From assembly GCA_016744775.1 (NCBI GenBank), contig JADGDS010000004.1:243667-307666 (forward strand): a stretch of DNA of 64,000 nt, given 5' to 3'. Below, piece after piece: positions 26,956 through 37,758 of the stretch (position 1 is the stretch's first letter; every line of letters starts with the position of its first letter). The notes beneath the pieces were generated by a model, which saw nothing but the letters and a program-made list of their open reading frames with translations, did no database searches and was not told where the DNA came from. The position numbers and the translations under genes are program-made. The stretch is from Candidatus Marithrix sp. GTDB lineage: Bacteria; Pseudomonadota; Gammaproteobacteria; Beggiatoales; Beggiatoaceae.

Positions 26956-28177
26956 CTATTTAGTTGGATTATTTTGGGCACTAGTTTTAGGTGCTAGCAT
27001 TCTTTTATGGCCTGTTTCTTTTGTACATAAACGTGCATTATTAAATGTTTGGGGAGTTAAAATTTTTACTACTCTCGGTATCATGTTAGCTTATGAAAGT
27101 CGTTATGAAGGCCAGCTAGATGCAGTCAGATATTATCATGAATCAGCTATGAACAGTTTTGCTTGGCAAAATTTTGAATTTGGTGAAGGAACAACTAATA
27201 TTTTTAATTTTCTAAGCTTATATAACATGGTTTTTCCTGATTCCTATCATGCAATGAAAGTTACTTTTGCTATGTTAGGAATGATTGCAGTATATATATT
27301 CTACCGGGCAGCGGTCCTGTTTCTACAACGCGATGATATTCGTATTTTTTATGTCTTAGCTTTGTATCCAACTATATTGTTCTGGTCATCAATTCTTGGA
27401 AAAGATCCTCTGCTCCTGTTAGGTGTCTCCTTCTACACATATGGTATTGTGGGTTGGCGAAAGTTTGGAAAAATGCAGTATTTGTTGTGGGGTGCATTTG
27501 GGCTATGGTTTAGTTCATTTATGCGACTTTGGTATGGACCGATCTTATTAGCACCTTTAATAGTTTTTGTTATTAATAAAAAGAATGGCATAATAAAAAA
27601 TTTACTATTTATCGTACTTATAGTAGGAAGTTTTGTAGTTACATTAACTTTATTTTCTGAACGATTTTCAATAGAAAACACTCAAGATATTATTGCTCAA
27701 ACAAATAAACTATCTAAAAATTTTTCTGGCGGGGGTTCTGCACAAGCTGTTAATTCTTTTAATTCGCCAGCTCAGTTATTGGCGTTTATGCCTCTCGGCA
27801 TGTTTACAGCCTTATTTCGACCATTACCGGGAGAAATTTTAAATCCTTTTGGTTTAATAGCAGGATTTGAAAATTTATTTGTGTTGTGGTTGTTGGTGAT
27901 GGCTATTAAACAAGTTTCAATAAAAGACTTGAAAGAACCACTTATATTGTGGGCTATAGCATTCATAATAACATGGGCTGCAATCTATGGCTTTGTATCC
28001 TCTGGAAATTTAGGTACTGCTGTACGTTATAGATTACCAGTGTTACCAATATTGCTATCATTATTGCTGTATCTTTATTTTAAATCTAGTTATCAAATTT
28101 CTAAAATTAAATCTCAGGATTCAAAAATTTTAAAAAATAAAAAATTAATTTTAAAAATTAAAAACCTAAAAAATTAA
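26945..28177 (+). CDS. Polytopic membrane protein, candidate Wzy-type polymerase
   Basis: A 410-residue protein with about ten hydrophobic segments and a larger loop near residues 225-280. In an otherwise complete Wzx/Wzy-type locus it is the only candidate for the repeat-unit polymerase. Motifs such as FWSSILGKDPLLLLGVSFY near 146-164 and the late TAVRYRLPVLPILL near 355-368 resemble polymerases of exopolysaccharide loci, with conserved Arg residues. Polymerases are poorly conserved, so the call rests on topology and context. The C-terminal 25 residues are Lys/Ile-rich low complexity that continue as AT repeats in the DNA. The ATG at 26948 is an equally good start. Confidence 0.65.
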   Translation: MMDDYLVGLFWALVLGASILLWPVSFVHKRALLNVWGVKIFTTLGIMLAYESRYEGQLDAVRYYHESAMNSFAWQNFEFGEGTTNIFNFLSLYNMVFPDSYHAMKVTFAMLGMIAVYIFYRAAVLFLQRDDIRIFYVLALYPTILFWSSILGKDPLLLLGVSFYTYGIVGWRKFGKMQYLLWGAFGLWFSSFMRLWYGPILLAPLIVFVINKKNGIIKNLLFIVLIVGSFVVTLTLFSERFSIENTQDIIAQTNKLSKNFSGGGSAQAVNSFNSPAQLLAFMPLGMFTALFRPLPGEILNPFGLIAGFENLFVLWLLVMAIKQVSIKDLKEPLILWAIAFIITWAAIYGFVSSGNLGTAVRYRLPVLPILLSLLLYLYFKSSYQISKIKSQDSKILKNKKLILKIKNLKN

Positions 28178-28190
28178 AAACCTAAAAAAT
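28156..28190 (+). repeat. Short A-rich tandem direct repeat at the end of the polymerase-like gene
   Basis: Two adjacent copies of a 17-nt unit (AATTAAAAACCTAAAAA) straddle the stop codon of the membrane protein gene. The preceding 60 nt are also A/T low complexity. This is typical of replication slippage; no function is implied. Confidence 0.6.
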
Positions 28191-28208
28191 TATTAAAAAG
28201 GTGATGTG

Positions 28209-30107
28209 ATGTGTGGATTGGCTGGCTTTATTAGTATTGAAAGTTCTAATTTAAAAGATAGTTTAATTAGAATGATCAACACTTTAGCGCATAGAGGACC
28301 GGATGATCAAGACATTTGGTTGCAAGCTGGAGTGGGATTAGCTCATAGACGTTTGTCTATTCTCGATTTGTCTCCTGATGGACGGCAGCCTATGTTGTCG
28401 CCTTCAGGGCGTTATGTAATTGTTTATAACGGTGAAGTTTATAACTTTCAAGAAATTCGTTCCCAGTTATCAGGTATTGCATGGCGTGGGCATTCAGATA
28501 CTGAGGTTATTTTAGCGGCTATTGAGACTTGGGGGCTTGAAGCTGCATTACAGAAATTTATTGGTATGTTTGCCTTTGCATTATGGGATAAACATACAGC
28601 TACTCTGCATTTAGTTAGAGATCGCTTAGGTATTAAACCGCTTTATTATGGTTGGTCTGGAAAGACTTTTTTATTTGGTTCAGAATTAAAAGCATTACGT
28701 GCTTGGCCGGGTTTTAAAGAGAGTGTTAATCGCAATGCACTAGCACTGTTTTTAAGACATAATTATGTGCCAGCACCATATTCTATTTATGACAATATTT
28801 ATAAATTACCTCAAGGACATTTGATAAGTATCACAACTGATGATACAAATCCTCAACCTAAAGCTTATTGGTCAGCACAAAATGTTATAGAAACTGCTAC
28901 CACTTTTAATGGTAGTTCAGAAGAAGCAGTGGAAGAATTGGAATTGTTGCTGAAAGATGCCATTCGTTTACGTATGATAGCAGATGTACCTTTAGGTGCA
29001 TTTCTTTCAGGTGGCATAGATTCTTCTATAGTAGTCGCGTTGATGCAGAGTATGAGTTCTAATCCAGTGCGTACTTTTTCTATCGGTTTTAATGAGGATG
29101 GCTATAATGAGGCTTTACATGCTAAAGAGGTAGCGCGACATCTACAAACACAACATACTGAATATTATGTTACAGCGAATGAGGCTATGGAAGTAATTCC
29201 TAAATTATCAACTATATATGACGAACCATTTGCAGCTTCTTCCCAAATTCCAATGTATTTAGTATCGCAACTTGCAAAACAAGATGTTACTGTTGCTTTA
29301 TCTGGAGATGGTGGTGATGAGTTATTTGCTGGTTATAATCGCTATATTTGGGCTAATGATATTTGGAATAAAAGTCGTAGAACACCGCGCTATTTGCGAC
29401 AAACAATAGCTGCTATTATTAAATCTTTGCCTCCACATGCTTGGGATAGGTTTTTTAAGTTATTTGCATTTAAACATTCTTTACCAACTGATAAGGTATA
29501 TAAAGTTGCTAATATACTAGGATCAAAGACGGATAATGATGTATATCGCAATTTAGTTTCTCATTGGGATGATGTTCAGTCTGTGGTATTAGGTGTTCAG
29601 GAAGATAATTTGAATAATTATTTGAATGCTGATAGCTTGCCTAATTTTACGGAACGTATGATGTTCATTGATTTAATGACTTATTTACCAGATGAAGTAC
29701 TAGCTAAAGTAGATAGAGCTACTATGGCGACAGGTTTAGAGGCTAGAGTACCCTTATTAGATCACCGAGTGGTAGAATTTGCATGGCGATTACCTTTATC
29801 TTTGAAGCTGAAAGATGGTCAAGCTAAATATTTATTGCGGCAGATATTATACCGATATGTACCAAAGCAATTAATTGAACGTCCTAAAATGGGTTTTAGT
29901 GTTCCAATTGAGACATGGCTCCGAGGATCATTACGTGATTGGGCTGAAGACTTATTGAATCCGCAACGTTTAAAAGCAGAAGGATTTTTTAATGAATCAA
30001 TTATTCAAAAAAAGTGGATTGAGCATGTTTCTGGTAAAAGAAATTGGCATAATCAATTATGGGGTGTTTTGATGTTTCAAGCTTGGCATAGCGGGAGAAC
30101 AGACTGA
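28209..30107 (+). CDS. asnB: Asparagine synthase (glutamine-hydrolysing)-like amidotransferase
   Basis: A 632-residue two-domain protein. The class II glutaminase domain starts MCGLAGFI, with Cys2 becoming the N-terminal nucleophile; this fixes the ATG at 28209 rather than the GTG at 28206. The synthetase domain has the PP-loop LSGGIDSSI near 256-264 and VALSGDGGDELFAGYNRY near 362-379. AAAAAGGTGATGTG precedes the start. In exopolysaccharide loci, including those with exosortase A, such paralogues are thought to amidate a sugar acid or aminosugar rather than supply free asparagine. No exosortase gene is present here. Both roles are possible from sequence. Confidence 0.9.
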   Translation: MCGLAGFISIESSNLKDSLIRMINTLAHRGPDDQDIWLQAGVGLAHRRLSILDLSPDGRQPMLSPSGRYVIVYNGEVYNFQEIRSQLSGIAWRGHSDTEVILAAIETWGLEAALQKFIGMFAFALWDKHTATLHLVRDRLGIKPLYYGWSGKTFLFGSELKALRAWPGFKESVNRNALALFLRHNYVPAPYSIYDNIYKLPQGHLISITTDDTNPQPKAYWSAQNVIETATTFNGSSEEAVEELELLLKDAIRLRMIADVPLGAFLSGGIDSSIVVALMQSMSSNPVRTFSIGFNEDGYNEALHAKEVARHLQTQHTEYYVTANEAMEVIPKLSTIYDEPFAASSQIPMYLVSQLAKQDVTVALSGDGGDELFAGYNRYIWANDIWNKSRRTPRYLRQTIAAIIKSLPPHAWDRFFKLFAFKHSLPTDKVYKVANILGSKTDNDVYRNLVSHWDDVQSVVLGVQEDNLNNYLNADSLPNFTERMMFIDLMTYLPDEVLAKVDRATMATGLEARVPLLDHRVVEFAWRLPLSLKLKDGQAKYLLRQILYRYVPKQLIERPKMGFSVPIETWLRGSLRDWAEDLLNPQRLKAEGFFNESIIQKKWIEHVSGKRNWHNQLWGVLMFQAWHSGRTD

Positions 30108-31213
30108 TGGCAAAAATTCTACAAGTTTGTAATACAGATTTTTATTTAACCAAGTTCCTTTCTCCACTAATTTTAGCTTTGGTGCGTGAAGGGCATCATG
30201 TTGAATGTCTTTGTGAAGGTAGTAATGTTCCAGATTTTGGAGGTGATGTGATAGTTCATGAAATGAAATTTCCTAAATCTGCTTCTCCTTTTGAATTTTT
30301 GCATTCTATTTCTGAAATGCGCAAGTTGCTGCGAGAAAAACAATATACTTGTGTCAATAGTCATAATCGTAATACAAGTATTGTTGGACGTATAGCATCA
30401 TGGCAAGAAAAGGTGCCAGTAAAGATTTATACTGTTCATGGTGCTTATTTTCATGAAGATCAGTCTCCGTTGCAACGTTTTGCTAGTATTATGCTAGAAC
30501 GTTTGCTTGCGAAAACTACTGATTTTACATTAAGTCAAAGTCATGAGGATAGCTTATTACTAATGGAACGAGCTGGTGTTAAAGCGGAGCTAGTTAAAAC
30601 TATCGGTAATGGAATTGATACCTCGCGGTTTAAACCAAAGGATCAACGCGATAAAATTTTTCGTGTAGGAGCCACTGGGCGTTTGGTTAAGGGTAAAGGT
30701 TTTATGGATCTTATTAATGGATTTGCCCAATTGCACCAAAAGCACCCTGATTCAGAATTGCTTCTTATTGGTGGAAATATTAAAAATGATATTGTACCTT
30801 TCCAGCAGCATATTTTAGCGCGTATTAAAGAATTAAAGTTGGAGAATGCTGTTGTTGTCACTGGTATGGTTGATAATGTTGAGGATTATTTAGCCACTTG
30901 TGATGTGTTTGTATTGCCTTCTTATCGAGAGGGAATGCCGCGAGCCTTGTTAGAAGCTATGTCTATGGGAATTCCTGCTATTGCTACTAATATTCGTGGT
31001 TGTCGGGAAATTATTGTTGAAGGTGAAAATGGTTATCTTTATACACCTCACGATGTTATGGCTTTGGCTCATTTATTGAATAATATGTATAAACAAACAG
31101 CTAATGAAAGAAAATATTTTGCTGAAAATGCGCGTTCTCGCATAGTTCAGTCTTTTGATGAAAAAGGCTATATTAATCGACAAGTAAATTATATAAATAA
31201 ATTATTACAGTGA
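30107..31213 (+). CDS. Glycosyltransferase, GT4 family (4)
   Basis: A 368-residue GT-B enzyme of the PglA/WbnK-like group. Recognisable elements: AKILQVCNTDFYLTKFLSPL at the N-terminus, CVNSHNRNTSIVGRIAS near 84-100, GNGIDTSRFKP near 168-178, GATGRLVKGKGF near 187-198, and E-x7-E in YREGMPRALLEAMSMGIPAI near 275-294. It is translationally coupled to asnB (one-base overlap). Donor and acceptor are not predictable. Confidence 0.92.
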   Translation: MAKILQVCNTDFYLTKFLSPLILALVREGHHVECLCEGSNVPDFGGDVIVHEMKFPKSASPFEFLHSISEMRKLLREKQYTCVNSHNRNTSIVGRIASWQEKVPVKIYTVHGAYFHEDQSPLQRFASIMLERLLAKTTDFTLSQSHEDSLLLMERAGVKAELVKTIGNGIDTSRFKPKDQRDKIFRVGATGRLVKGKGFMDLINGFAQLHQKHPDSELLLIGGNIKNDIVPFQQHILARIKELKLENAVVVTGMVDNVEDYLATCDVFVLPSYREGMPRALLEAMSMGIPAIATNIRGCREIIVEGENGYLYTPHDVMALAHLLNNMYKQTANERKYFAENARSRIVQSFDEKGYINRQVNYINKLLQ

Positions 31214-31220
31214 GGTCAAT

Positions 31221-31886
31221 ATGAGTAGTAACATCAGTATTTCAGCCGGAAAAGATGTAGAAAGATTTTTTGATGCTTATGCAAATGATTTTAATGCTAT
31301 TTATCAGGTAAATGAGCGTCCTATTGTTAATAAAGCTATTGATAAGTGGGCGCGTTCTAGTATGTTTCTTCGTTTTGAACGAGTTTATCAAATTTGTCAA
31401 GAAATAGGTGCTAAAAGTTTATTAGATGTTGGATGTGGTCCGGGTTATCATGATGCTATTTTAGCTAAAGGTTTGAATATAAAGGTAACTGGTGTTGATG
31501 TAGCGGATAATATGATTAAAATCGCAACTGAAGCTAGTAAAGAAGCTGGAGTTCAGGATGATTGTTCTTTTGAAGTTGCGGATTTTATGAAATTTCAATC
31601 AGATAAAAAATTTGATGCGGTATTAAGTCTTGGGGTGGTTGAATATATTATGGATCCTGAACCGTTTATTAAAAGAATGATTGAATGTAGTAATAATGTT
31701 GTAATGTTTAGTCTTCCAGTTAAATGGCATTGGCTAACTCCGCAACGTGTAATTCGTTATAAGGCTAGACGCTGCCCTTTAAAATTTTACAGTCATTTGA
31801 AACTAGTTAATCTTCTACAATCTATGGGAGTAAATTATAAGATTGACCGTTTAAAGAGAGATTATATAGTAACTATCAGTGTGTAA
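31221..31886 (+). CDS. Class I SAM-dependent methyltransferase of the EPS locus
   Basis: A 221-residue protein with a Rossmann methyltransferase core: motif I LLDVGCGPGYHDAIL near 69-83, VTGVDVADNMI near 93-103, FEVADFMKF near 120-128, and FDAVLSLGVVEYIMDPEPF near 134-152. It presumably methylates a sugar hydroxyl or carboxyl of the repeat unit. GAGGTC precedes the ATG, 7 nt past the previous stop. It is not assignable to a named methyltransferase such as UbiG despite the similar core. Confidence 0.85.
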   Translation: MSSNISISAGKDVERFFDAYANDFNAIYQVNERPIVNKAIDKWARSSMFLRFERVYQICQEIGAKSLLDVGCGPGYHDAILAKGLNIKVTGVDVADNMIKIATEASKEAGVQDDCSFEVADFMKFQSDKKFDAVLSLGVVEYIMDPEPFIKRMIECSNNVVMFSLPVKWHWLTPQRVIRYKARRCPLKFYSHLKLVNLLQSMGVNYKIDRLKRDYIVTISV

Positions 31887-31890
31887 AATT

Positions 31891-32742
31891 ATGATCACTC
31901 ATTTATTAAGTATTGATTTGGAGGATTGGTTTCATGTACTTGATAATGATGCTACTAGTTCTCCTAATCAATGGGAAAAATTTCCTAGTCGGGTAGAACA
32001 ATCTACTGAGCGTCTATTAGCTTTATTTGATAAACATGATGTAAAGGTGACCTTTTTTGTGCTTGGCTGGATAGCTAAAAAGTTTCCAAAGTTGGTGAAA
32101 CAAATTGCTGATAATGGTCATGAAATTGGCTGCCATTCGCAGAATCATCCATTGATTTACTTAATGAGCCGTAAGGAATTTGAAGATGATCTTTATAATT
32201 CTTTAAGTCTTTTAAGGGATATATCAGGGCAAGCGGTTAATATGTATCGCGCTCCGGGATTTTCTATTACTAGAGAATGTTTATGGGCTTTTGATATTTT
32301 GGTTAAACATGGTATTACAGTAGATTCTTCAGTATTTCCTGCCAACCGAGCGCATGGTGGCTTGGCTGGATTTCCAACAGAGCCTTTTATAATAAAAACT
32401 TCATTTGGTAATTTAAAAGAATTGCCTATTAGTACCTTTAGCTTTGTTGGAAAGCGAGTGGCATTTAGTGGTGGTGGCTATTTTCGTTTATTCCCAAGAT
32501 TTCTTCATTCATATTTGCTAAATAAAGCTACTAAACCAGTAATTATGTATTTGCATCCTAGAGAAATAGATGTTTCACAACCACGTCTTTCTCTTCCTTT
32601 AATGCGATATATAAAAACTTATATTAATTTGCAAACAACTTACAATAAGTTAGATTATTTGTTGGATCATTTTTCTTATGGTTCAGTGAGTGAAGTAATT
32701 TCAAAAGTTAATTGGTTAGAAACCAAGCTAATTAATTCTTAA
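31891..32742 (+). CDS. Polysaccharide deacetylase, DUF3473/XrtA-locus type
   Basis: A 283-residue NodB-family protein. Motifs: LLSIDLEDWFHV near 4-15 (metal and catalytic acids), IGCHSQNHPLIY near 83-94 (H-x3-H), MYRAPGFSIT near 118-127, and the DUF3473-type C-terminal region with GGGYFRLFP and VIMYLHPREID near 215-225. This subtype is usually encoded in exopolysaccharide loci linked to exosortase A; here no exosortase or PEP-CTERM motif is visible. The frame is open upstream to GTG at 31879, overlapping the methyltransferase gene, but the ATG at 31891 aligns best with the family. All metal ligands are present, unlike the protein at 20126. Confidence 0.85.
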   Translation: MITHLLSIDLEDWFHVLDNDATSSPNQWEKFPSRVEQSTERLLALFDKHDVKVTFFVLGWIAKKFPKLVKQIADNGHEIGCHSQNHPLIYLMSRKEFEDDLYNSLSLLRDISGQAVNMYRAPGFSITRECLWAFDILVKHGITVDSSVFPANRAHGGLAGFPTEPFIIKTSFGNLKELPISTFSFVGKRVAFSGGGYFRLFPRFLHSYLLNKATKPVIMYLHPREIDVSQPRLSLPLMRYIKTYINLQTTYNKLDYLLDHFSYGSVSEVISKVNWLETKLINS

Positions 32743-32882
32743 TTCCTTTCTTTCCATATTGGAATACTTCCTGCTTAATTTACATTAAAAAAAGTAAGTG
32801 AATATCTTTCAAATATACTCACTGAAAAGGAGTTAAAACATAAAGTTAGGATTGTTATCTTTTTATTAATCTGGTAATAATC

Positions 32883-35412
<2,530 letters not shown>

Positions 35413-35458
35413 ACAAATACCTTTTAAAAATACGTTTTTCTATTTAGAACTAAAAAAT

Positions 35459-35512
35459 GGAGTCCAAAGCGAAGCTTTGTTGGTTGAATAACAAAGCTTC
35501 GCTTTGAACTCC
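35459..35512. repeat. Inverted repeat 1 in the DUF29-rsmJ spacer
   Basis: Two 23-nt arms (35459-35481 and 35490-35512) with one mismatch and an 8-nt loop. The arm core is AAAGCGAAGCTTTGTT. It would form a long stem on either strand. It lies upstream of the DUF29 start and so is not positioned as a terminator for that gene; it resembles a REP or foldback element. Confidence 0.8.
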
Positions 35513-35597
35513 AAATATTCTAATTTTACCAAATTATGCGACTTAGTGTTGTTTAAACACATCACATCAATAAATTATTCTTGAGTAGATATTTGAA

Positions 35598-35612
35598 TGC
35601 GTAACATCAGTT
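35598..35612 (+). repeat. Short motif shared with the flank of the palindrome at 56597
   Basis: The 15-mer TGCGTAACATCAGTT recurs at 56683-56697 with one mismatch, directly outside the perfect palindrome there. This suggests a decayed copy of the same small mobile or foldback element. A 15-nt match in AT-rich DNA could be chance, though the G/C-containing core makes that less likely. Confidence 0.4.
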
Positions 35613-35656
35613 GCTAAAATAGACTTGCCGCAGTTTGCTCCGCTCCGTGACTGCGT

Positions 35657-35728
35657 TTCGTTTATTCCGTAAATTCGTTGTACTTAATAAAAATTCAAAT
35701 AGTACAACGAATTTACGGAATAAACGAA
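35657..35728. repeat. Perfect 28-bp inverted repeat 2 in the DUF29-rsmJ spacer
   Basis: Arms at 35657-35684 and 35701-35728 are perfect reverse complements over 28 nt, with a 16-nt AT-rich loop. The arm contains TTTATTCCGTAAATTCGTTG. Such length and perfection point to a recent or selected foldback element. The rest of the 35413-35834 spacer holds inverted repeat 1, a 15-nt repeat motif and a small hairpin; I see no gene in it. Confidence 0.85.
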
Positions 35729-35784
35729 TTTTGAATTACATTAAATCAAGGAATTAATCTTAACTTAATGGCAGTGGGGCGTTG

Positions 35785-35804
35785 CCCTCCCGACATTAGG
35801 AGGG
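35785..35804. other. Small GC-rich hairpin between repeats and rsmJ end
   Basis: A 6-bp stem CCCTCC/GGAGGG with an 8-nt loop lies about 30 nt beyond the rsmJ stop, downstream of it on the minus strand. It could terminate the corB-rsmJ transcript, though no U-tract follows. The surrounding GC-rich stretch stands out from the AT-rich neighbourhood and may be part of a repeat element. Confidence 0.4.
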
Positions 35805-35834
35805 ACCTTATATTAATGTGAGACAATGTTAGCT

Positions 35835-36440
35835 TTATGGTTTTAGATAAACATCATACCGAGTATTTTTACTTTCAATACAAAAACTTGGTTTCTTATC
35901 ATCTAAATGAGTTGCGACTTTCGGACGTTTAACTACTACTCGTTTACAATTAGATTCTAAAGCCGCTTGTAATAAAGCGGCTGTATCTAAATCTTCTCCT
36001 ACTATTGTTCGTAATAAACGCATTTCTTGTTTTACCAAGGCAGATTTTTTACGATGCGGATACATTGGATCTAAATAGATTACATCTATGTTTTCTGTTA
36101 AACATAGTTTAGGTAGGTAGTTTGTTGCATCTTGGTGAGTCAGCTTTAATCTTTCGATGATGGGAGCTATATCAGCATTAAGTTTAGCGCGTTGTAAGCC
36201 TTCATATAATAATTCAGCTACTACTGCTGATCGTTCTAACATATGAACTTTACAGCCTAAACTTGCTAAGATAAAAGCATCTCGCCCTAATCCAGCAGTC
36301 GCATCTACTACTGTAGGATTAGCAGCTTTTTTTAATCCTATGGCTTTTGCTAAGGCTTGTTTGCGCCCGCCGCCATTGCGGCGACGATAATCTAAACTGC
36401 CTTTTGTAAAATCTACATAGTCATTTAGTTCTGTTGTCAA
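35835..36440 (-). CDS. rsmJ: 16S rRNA (guanine1516-N2)-methyltransferase
   Basis: A 201-residue RsmJ core. Motifs: the N-terminal VDFTKGSLDYRRRNGGGRKQ near 9-28, SAM motif I VVDATAGLGRDAFILASLG near 43-61, and DVIYLDPMYPHRKKSA near 119-134, all typical of the YhiQ/RsmJ family. It methylates G1516 of 16S rRNA. It is shorter at the N-terminus than the E. coli enzyme, which carries an additional domain. The start overlaps the corB-like gene by 20 nt. Confidence 0.92.
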   Translation of the reverse strand: MTTELNDYVDFTKGSLDYRRRNGGGRKQALAKAIGLKKAANPTVVDATAGLGRDAFILASLGCKVHMLERSAVVAELLYEGLQRAKLNADIAPIIERLKLTHQDATNYLPKLCLTENIDVIYLDPMYPHRKKSALVKQEMRLLRTIVGEDLDTAALLQAALESNCKRVVVKRPKVATHLDDKKPSFCIESKNTRYDVYLKP

Positions 36441-37683
36441 TATGTACTCTTTTCACTGCATTATTAGATAGTTGCACAATTTCAATTATATAATTACCTA
36501 AACGTAAACTAGTGCCAGCTTCTGGAATATCTTCTAAATATTCTAAGATTAAACCATTTATAGTTTTAGGACCTTTTGTAGGTAATTGCCAATTCATTTT
36601 ACGATTTAATTCTCGTATGGTGCTACTACCATCAATAAAAACTGAACCATCTTTTTGTGGATCAATTTCTAAATTTAAAGCATCTGAATTCGTGGTAAAT
36701 TCTCCAACAATTTCTTCCAAAATATGTTCAAGTGTCACTAAACCTTGAATATCGCCATATTCATTTACCACTAAACCTATACGTCGTTTATGTTTTTGAA
36801 AATTAAGTAATTGTGTATTTAAAGCCGTTCCTGTTGGAATAAAATAAGCAGGAATTGCTGTTTTTTCTAATATCTCCTTCTGAAATTCAGGAGTTTTAAA
36901 TAAACCCAATAATTTTCTCAAATGTAAAACACCTATGACATTATTTATATCACCACGATACAATGGAAGACGAGTATGTTGAGCATTGATTATCTGTTCC
37001 ATAATAATATCAAAAGGATCGTCAAGATCAATACCGATAATTTCATGACGTGGTATCATAATATCTTCAACAGTAACTTTTTCTAAATCCAAAATGCCCA
37101 ATAACATTTGTTGATGACGTTGTGGAATCATTCCTTTTGCTTCGTTTACAACTGTACGTAATTCTTCACTATTTAAACTTTGATTATCTGTTTCATCATT
37201 ATCAGAAAAACCAAAAATTTTGAGTAAATTATTCGCAAGATAATTAACTAACCATACTAATGGATATAAGATTTTTAGTAATGGTTGAATTATATATGAA
37301 GCTGGAAATGCAATTTTTTCAGGATTACGCGCTGCAATGGTTTTAGGAGCAACTTCACTAATAATCAAAATCACCACTGTTAATAACAGTGCAGCAAGTG
37401 GAATACCTGCTTGCCCCATTAATTTAATAGCAATAACAGTAACAATTGAAGATGCTAAAATATTAACAAAATTATTGCCTAATAAAATTACACCAATTAA
37501 ACGATCTGGACGTTTTAATAATTGACTTACACGCAGTGCGCCATGATGCTTTTTTGACACCAAATGACGTAATCTATAACGATTAATCGCCATCATGCTT
37601 GTTTCAGAGGCAGAAAAAAATCCAGATAATAATATAAGAAAAACTAGTATGCTAAATAAGATACTTAAAGGAATATCGCTCAA
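36421..37683 (-). CDS. CorB/HlyC-CorC family membrane protein (CNNM-type)
   Basis: A 420-residue protein with an N-terminal DUF21/CNNM membrane domain of about four helices (residues 1-150, with FSASETSMMAINRYRLRHL near 23-41 and the SEVAPKTIAARNPE motif near 110-123), a CBS pair (about 200-320, IMIPRHEIIGIDLDD), and a C-terminal CorC_HlyC domain (about 335-415). Homologues (E. coli YfjD/CorB) act in Mg2+ transport or resistance. It follows glmU after 75 bp in the same direction and overlaps rsmJ. Confidence 0.92.
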   Translation of the reverse strand: MSDIPLSILFSILVFLILLSGFFSASETSMMAINRYRLRHLVSKKHHGALRVSQLLKRPDRLIGVILLGNNFVNILASSIVTVIAIKLMGQAGIPLAALLLTVVILIISEVAPKTIAARNPEKIAFPASYIIQPLLKILYPLVWLVNYLANNLLKIFGFSDNDETDNQSLNSEELRTVVNEAKGMIPQRHQQMLLGILDLEKVTVEDIMIPRHEIIGIDLDDPFDIIMEQIINAQHTRLPLYRGDINNVIGVLHLRKLLGLFKTPEFQKEILEKTAIPAYFIPTGTALNTQLLNFQKHKRRIGLVVNEYGDIQGLVTLEHILEEIVGEFTTNSDALNLEIDPQKDGSVFIDGSSTIRELNRKMNWQLPTKGPKTINGLILEYLEDIPEAGTSLRLGNYIIEIVQLSNNAVKRVHIDNRTK

Positions 37684-37758
37684 GAAAAATAAACCAGCAT
37701 AAATGTTGTTAAGAGGTAGGAAATGCCTTGATTGTTAAAAATCAAGACATAAAAAAAA

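Noticed and set aside
31891..32742. Exosortase/PEP-CTERM system
   Set aside because: The deacetylase subtype is typical of such loci, but no exosortase gene or PEP-CTERM tail is visible in the window.
37727..37746. Hairpin CTTGATT/AATCAAG between glmU and the CorB-like gene
   Set aside because: The stem is only 7 bp and AT-rich, and the T-tract lies before it on the transcribed side, so it is not a convincing terminator.
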